Positions 36,306 through 39,691 of a stretch of 39,691 nucleotides of DNA are shown one piece after another. The DNA is from Chlorobiaceae bacterium (GTDB lineage Bacteria > Bacteroidota > Chlorobiia > Chlorobiales > Chlorobiaceae), in contig JAAXXL010000022.1 in NCBI GenBank assembly GCA_013334485.1, positions 1 to 39,691 of the forward strand, given 5' to 3'. The first letter of the stretch is position 1; each line of letters opens with the position of its first letter. The translations under genes and the position numbers were made by a program. The notes beneath the pieces are model-generated. The model saw only the letters and a list, made by a program, of their open reading frames with translations, searched no databases and was not told where the DNA came from.

Positions 36306-37094
36306 ATGCACTCACCAACAGCCATGCATGCAATTAAACGTCATGCATCAACACATCAACCTCTTTATTCGAAAATGGTAACAGGAAATCTGATCAGCCG
36401 AAAATCCATTGCTCCGGGTGCCATCTATTGTGTCGGGAAAAACTATCCGGAACATGCCATTGAGATGCAGAAGCTTGAAGGAGCGGCTCAAGTAGATACG
36501 ATTGAGCGGAGTGTGGAACCAATCATCTTTATGAAACCCCCCACTGCCCTTGAAACTGATGGCGTTGTGACCATTCCATCTTTTCATGGCAAACCGCTTT
36601 CGCATAACATGCATTATGAGGGTGAGCTGGTGCTGCTTATAGGCCATTCAACCGATGGGTGCTCTCTTGAGGAGGCTACCGGCCATATCTGTGCCTTTGG
36701 TGCCGGTCTCGACATGACACTGCGTGACGAACAGCTCGCAGCAAAACAATCCGGCAACCCGTGGCTTAAAAGCAAGGGGTTCCGCAAAAGCGCACTGATT
36801 TCTGATTTTGTGCCGTTCAATGCAACTCTCTTCCCTTCAGATATCGAAATTTCGCTTGAACTGAACGGCAAACCTGTTCAAAGGGGATTGGTTTCGGAAA
36901 TGCTCCATCCTCCAGCCATGCTTATTCATTATTTGTCGTATCTTTACGGATTAAGAGCGGGCGACCTTATCTTTACCGGAACACCAGCCGGAGTAGGAGC
37001 GGTCACTCCGGGTGACAGGCTGAAATGCCGGGTCTCCCGTTATGAAGCAGGAAGCCGGGAACCCCTTGCCGAACTCCAGGCAAGAGTCTCCTGA
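36306..37094 (+). CDS. Fumarylacetoacetate hydrolase (FAH) family protein
   Basis: 262 residues. Typical FAH-fold core: YCVGKNYPEHAIEM, PIIFMKPPTAL, MHYEGELVLLIG (metal-binding Glu), GLDMTLRDEQ (metal-binding Asp), and DLIFTGTPAGVGAVTPGD. Members are hydrolases or decarboxylases of 2,4-diketo acids and oxaloacetate; the substrate here is unknown. Start uncertain: the family core would also begin at the ATG at 36375. pyrC follows after 29 bases. Confidence 0.9.
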   Translation: MHSPTAMHAIKRHASTHQPLYSKMVTGNLISRKSIAPGAIYCVGKNYPEHAIEMQKLEGAAQVDTIERSVEPIIFMKPPTALETDGVVTIPSFHGKPLSHNMHYEGELVLLIGHSTDGCSLEEATGHICAFGAGLDMTLRDEQLAAKQSGNPWLKSKGFRKSALISDFVPFNATLFPSDIEISLELNGKPVQRGLVSEMLHPPAMLIHYLSYLYGLRAGDLIFTGTPAGVGAVTPGDRLKCRVSRYEAGSREPLAELQARVS

Positions 37095-37123
37095 AACACA
37101 CAATAATTAATCAGCCCTGAGCC

Positions 37124-38446
37124 ATGAGTTTTATTTTTCAGCAGGCCCGTCTGCTCAATCCGCTTGAAAATCTTGACACGGTCGGCTCAATAAAAGTTGC
37201 CGACAATGGAATCATTGAGGCTCTTGCCTTAGGGAGTGAGACCATAATGGCATCACCGGATGACAGGGTTATTGATCTTCGGGGCCAGATTCTTGCTCCT
37301 GGACTCTTTGATATGCACTGCCATTTCAGAGAGCCGGGTCAGGAGTACAAGGAGACGCTTGAAAGCGGTTCACAAGCCGCCGCTGCGGGAGGTTTTACCG
37401 GTGTTGCTCTCATGCCGAACACGAAACCCGTTATTGACAGTCCGCTGGGTGTCGCCTATATCCGCCATCACTCGGCAAACCTGCCGGTTGATCTCGAAGT
37501 TGTCGGAGCCATGACGGTTGAAAGCCGAGGAGAGCACCTTGCACCGTTCGGAAAGTTCCGTTCATACGGCGTAACAGCCATATCGGATGACGGTACTGCT
37601 ATCCAGAGCAGCCAGATCATGCGGCTTGCCTTTGAGTACGCATCAAACTTTGACCTTCTCATCATCCAACACTGCGAAGATAAATCGCTTACCCATGGAG
37701 CGGTGATGAATGAAGGGCTCTTTTCGGCACAACTCGGGCTGAAAGGAATTCCGGAGATATCCGAAGCCATTACCCTTGCAAGGGATCTGCTCCTGATGGA
37801 GTATCTGCAAAAACACAAGCTCCATGAGCCGCTGAGAAAACCACGCTACCATGTAGCTCACATCAGTACCGGAGCGGCCCTCGATCTTGTGCGCAAGGCA
37901 AAGCGTGACGGGCTTGCCGTAACCTGTGAAGTTACACCCCACCATTTCACTCTCTCTGATGAAGAGCTGTTCAAGGCAGAGGATAAAGGAAACTACCTGA
38001 TGAAACCGCCGCTCTCTTCAAGAGAGAATCTTGAAGCTATTCTGGAGGGGCTTGCCGATGGAACCATTGATGCCATTGCCACAGACCATGCACCTCATGC
38101 GTCACATGAAAAAGAGTGCCCTCTCGACCAGGCATCATTCGGCATCATAGGGCTTGAAACATCTGTTGGCCTTACCATAAGCGAACTGGTTGAAAAAAAG
38201 ATTATTACCATGCCCCGGGCAATTGAACTCATGTCGGTTAACCCGAGAAAAATCATGAATCTCAAACCGATTCTTTTCTCGCCGGGAGAAGAGGCCAATT
38301 TCACCTTCATAAACCCCGAAAAAGTGTGGCGTGTGACTCCGGAGTCGATCCACTCCAAATCATCAAACACCCCCTTTATCAATCGCGAGCTGAAAGGCAA
38401 ATCAAGCGGCATATTCCATAAGGGCAAGCTCTGGCTTGCAGAATAA
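37124..38446 (+). CDS. pyrC: Dihydroorotase (long, class I type)
   Basis: 440 residues. Amidohydrolase-family enzyme closing N-carbamoyl-aspartate to dihydroorotate in pyrimidine synthesis. Zinc motif DMHCHFREPGQEYKETL near residues 63-79, then MPNTKPVIDS, HHF in VTPHHFTLSDEEL, YHVAHISTGAAL and the catalytic Asp in AIATDHAPH. The length fits the 430-residue class rather than the short E. coli PyrC. It follows the FAH gene by 29 bases, probably as one unit. Confidence 0.95.
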   Translation: MSFIFQQARLLNPLENLDTVGSIKVADNGIIEALALGSETIMASPDDRVIDLRGQILAPGLFDMHCHFREPGQEYKETLESGSQAAAAGGFTGVALMPNTKPVIDSPLGVAYIRHHSANLPVDLEVVGAMTVESRGEHLAPFGKFRSYGVTAISDDGTAIQSSQIMRLAFEYASNFDLLIIQHCEDKSLTHGAVMNEGLFSAQLGLKGIPEISEAITLARDLLLMEYLQKHKLHEPLRKPRYHVAHISTGAALDLVRKAKRDGLAVTCEVTPHHFTLSDEELFKAEDKGNYLMKPPLSSRENLEAILEGLADGTIDAIATDHAPHASHEKECPLDQASFGIIGLETSVGLTISELVEKKIITMPRAIELMSVNPRKIMNLKPILFSPGEEANFTFINPEKVWRVTPESIHSKSSNTPFINRELKGKSSGIFHKGKLWLAE

Positions 38447-38568
38447 CTTAGGAAAGAAGCGGTTTATGAGAGCACTTGTTTCCCTGTATATTTTTTATTA
38501 CTTTCATGTTCATTTTAGACAAAACTAATGAGTACCGAGTATTAACAACAAGAACTAACGGATAAGTC

Positions 38569-38763
38569 ATGGCAAAGAAACAGACGTTTGGAGATAAAGG
38601 CAAAAAAACCGGTGTCAGCGATTTTAAAATGGCCAAACTTGTGTTTTCTGTTAAATCAGAAAAGAGCAATGCATGGAAATTTGTTGAAAAACATGTCAGA
38701 ATCCCTAACGGCGAAAATGAACAGCCTATTCTTGCAAAAGCAATCAGCGATTACGCAAAATAA
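38569..38763 (+). CDS. Small basic protein of unknown function (64 residues)
   Basis: 64 residues, strongly basic at the N-terminus (MAKKQTFGDKGKKTG), with KMAKLVFSVKSEKSNAWKF in the middle. It starts with the usual ATG-GCA-AAG-AAA of small RNA- or ribosome-associated proteins. No ribosome site is obvious, but the region upstream is AT-rich. It is followed by a hairpin at 38780-38807. I do not recognise a named family with confidence; a distant link to DUF4295-type small basic proteins is possible but unproven. Confidence 0.65.
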   Translation: MAKKQTFGDKGKKTGVSDFKMAKLVFSVKSEKSNAWKFVEKHVRIPNGENEQPILAKAISDYAK

Positions 38764-38779
38764 GTTGACAGCAGTTCTG

Positions 38780-38807
38780 TTCAGGGCATTATTATTGATG
38801 CCCTGAA
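38780..38807 (+). terminator. Hairpin after the 64-residue gene
   Basis: Perfect 10-bp stem TTCAGGGCAT (38780-38789) / ATGCCCTGAA (38798-38807) with an 8-base loop, 17 bases after the stop. No U tract follows, so efficiency is uncertain. Confidence 0.5.
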
Positions 38808-38861
38808 TACACCCCCCTTCCCCATCTTTTTTTTACTCACCCTCATACACCCCTTTCCGAT

Positions 38862-39632
38862 ATGCAGGGAACCGAAAAACCCGCACAGTGGTTCGAAGAG
38901 TGGTTCAACCACCCGTTCTACCTTGAAGTTTACCGTCACAGAAACAAGGATGAAGCCGAGCAATGCATCCAGACCATTCTCTCTGTTTCAGAACTTGACC
39001 ATAAAGCAACTCAATCGGTATCCGTCCTTGATATTGCCTGCGGAGCAGGTCGCCACGCCCTTGAGCTGGCCCGTCTCGGGTACTGTGTAACAGGAAACGA
39101 TCTTTCCCCGTTTCTGCTTGAAGAAGCCAGAAAAGAGGCCGCAACGTGCAACCTCGACCTGCATCTGACAGAGTGCGACATGCGGGCTATTAATGAAAAG
39201 AGTGCTTTTGATCTGGTTGTTCAGCTATTCACCAGTTTCGGCTACTTCAGTTCGAATGAAGATGACCTCCTGGTTCTGCAAAAGGTCTCTGCAGCATTGA
39301 AAAGTGGTGGATGGTATGTTCTCGACCTTATCAATCCACTCCATCTTGAGCGTACCCTTGTCGCCCGTTCATCAAGGATGGCCGGGGAGCTGAGGGTTGA
39401 TGAAAAGCGGAAAGTCGAGAACGGGAGGATCACCAAAACCATAGCCATCACCTCCCCTTCCGGGGAGAGACTTGACTTCACCGAGTCGGTAAGGATCTAC
39501 AGCAAGGGTGAGATTCAGGGGATGCTTGAAGAGTCAGGATTTTGCCTCAGCACCATTGTTGGAGACTATCAGGGGAACCCTTTCGAAGAGAGCAGTTCAC
39601 CACGAATGATGCTCTTCTGCCGCAAACCCTGA
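38862..39632 (+). CDS. Class I SAM-dependent methyltransferase
   Basis: 256 residues. The SAM-binding glycine motif is VLDIACGAGRHALELARLG (residues about 55-73), followed by the acidic loop GNDLSPFLLEEA (Asp contacting the ribose) and the motif LTECDMRAI, then FDLVVQLFTSFGYF. This is the common methyltransferase fold without an obvious substrate domain, so the substrate is unknown. It starts after an AT-poor gap following the small basic protein; no operon partner is clear. Confidence 0.88.
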   Translation: MQGTEKPAQWFEEWFNHPFYLEVYRHRNKDEAEQCIQTILSVSELDHKATQSVSVLDIACGAGRHALELARLGYCVTGNDLSPFLLEEARKEAATCNLDLHLTECDMRAINEKSAFDLVVQLFTSFGYFSSNEDDLLVLQKVSAALKSGGWYVLDLINPLHLERTLVARSSRMAGELRVDEKRKVENGRITKTIAITSPSGERLDFTESVRIYSKGEIQGMLEESGFCLSTIVGDYQGNPFEESSSPRMMLFCRKP

Positions 39633-39691
39633 AATGTAAGCTCTCTAAAGGGCGCCTCTATTTATTGTCGTGAGAAGCCCGAGGACAAGGC

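Overview
The window looks like core chromosome of a green sulfur bacterium (Chlorobiaceae, Chlorobium/Pelodictyon type). This is an inference from gene content: the amtB-PII pair, an ArsA-type ATPase with a C-terminal Hsp20-like domain, a maltosyltransferase-like GH13 enzyme, moderate G+C, and frequent lack of Shine-Dalgarno sites. No chlorosome or bacteriochlorophyll gene is present, so the assignment is not proven. No rRNA, tRNA or CRISPR array was found.

Layout. 1-515: 5' part of a NhaD-type antiporter (minus strand, runs off the edge). 994-3107: nitrogen module, amtB and an atypical PII protein, closed by a strong bidirectional terminator. 3126-5235: pgi with an upstream RsbW-like anti-sigma kinase. 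5497-6174: putative porin. 6273-8525: a GNAT-fold protein and DAHP synthase (minus), divergent from serA (8773-10353). 10466-13492: ArsA-like ATPase and an MltD-like lytic transglycosylase (minus). 13495-13860: a cluster of palindromic repeats. 13861-15047: truA and mscL, overlapping by ATGA. 15289-18159: GH13 maltosyltransferase-like enzyme and a PfkB kinase. 18315-20661: SSS symporter and Maf pyrophosphatase. 20912-26458: a signalling pair, a CheB-CheR-PAS fusion and a PAS hybrid histidine kinase. 26476-28067: DEDDh exonuclease and HtpX protease (minus).

28068-32321 is an accessory island and the most unusual part of the window. On the minus strand it holds the 3' end of a broken AlbA_2/HATPase_c_4-type gene, then three copies of the 5' end of a type I restriction gene (hsdR). 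All three are truncated or frameshifted. An intact toxin-antitoxin module sits between each neighbouring pair of copies: mntA-hepT between copies C and B, hicA-hicB between copies B and A. Copies A and B are near-identical (about 117 bp, 3 mismatches) and lie exactly 778 bp apart, so hicAB is flanked by direct repeats that could recombine. The island also carries about 800 bp of gene-free sequence, an orphan S24-type repressor with a possible operator, and a 144-bp MITE-like element with perfect 18-bp inverted ends touching the stop codon of the next gene.

32320-36209 (minus) is a compact operon: formyltetrahydrofolate cyclo-ligase, ppk, rpiB and a CBS-domain gene. Divergent from it are an FAH-family gene, pyrC, a 64-residue basic protein and a SAM methyltransferase. 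Most of the window is housekeeping metabolism; novelty is concentrated in the island, the PII T-loop, the GH13 active site and the CheB-CheR/histidine kinase pair.
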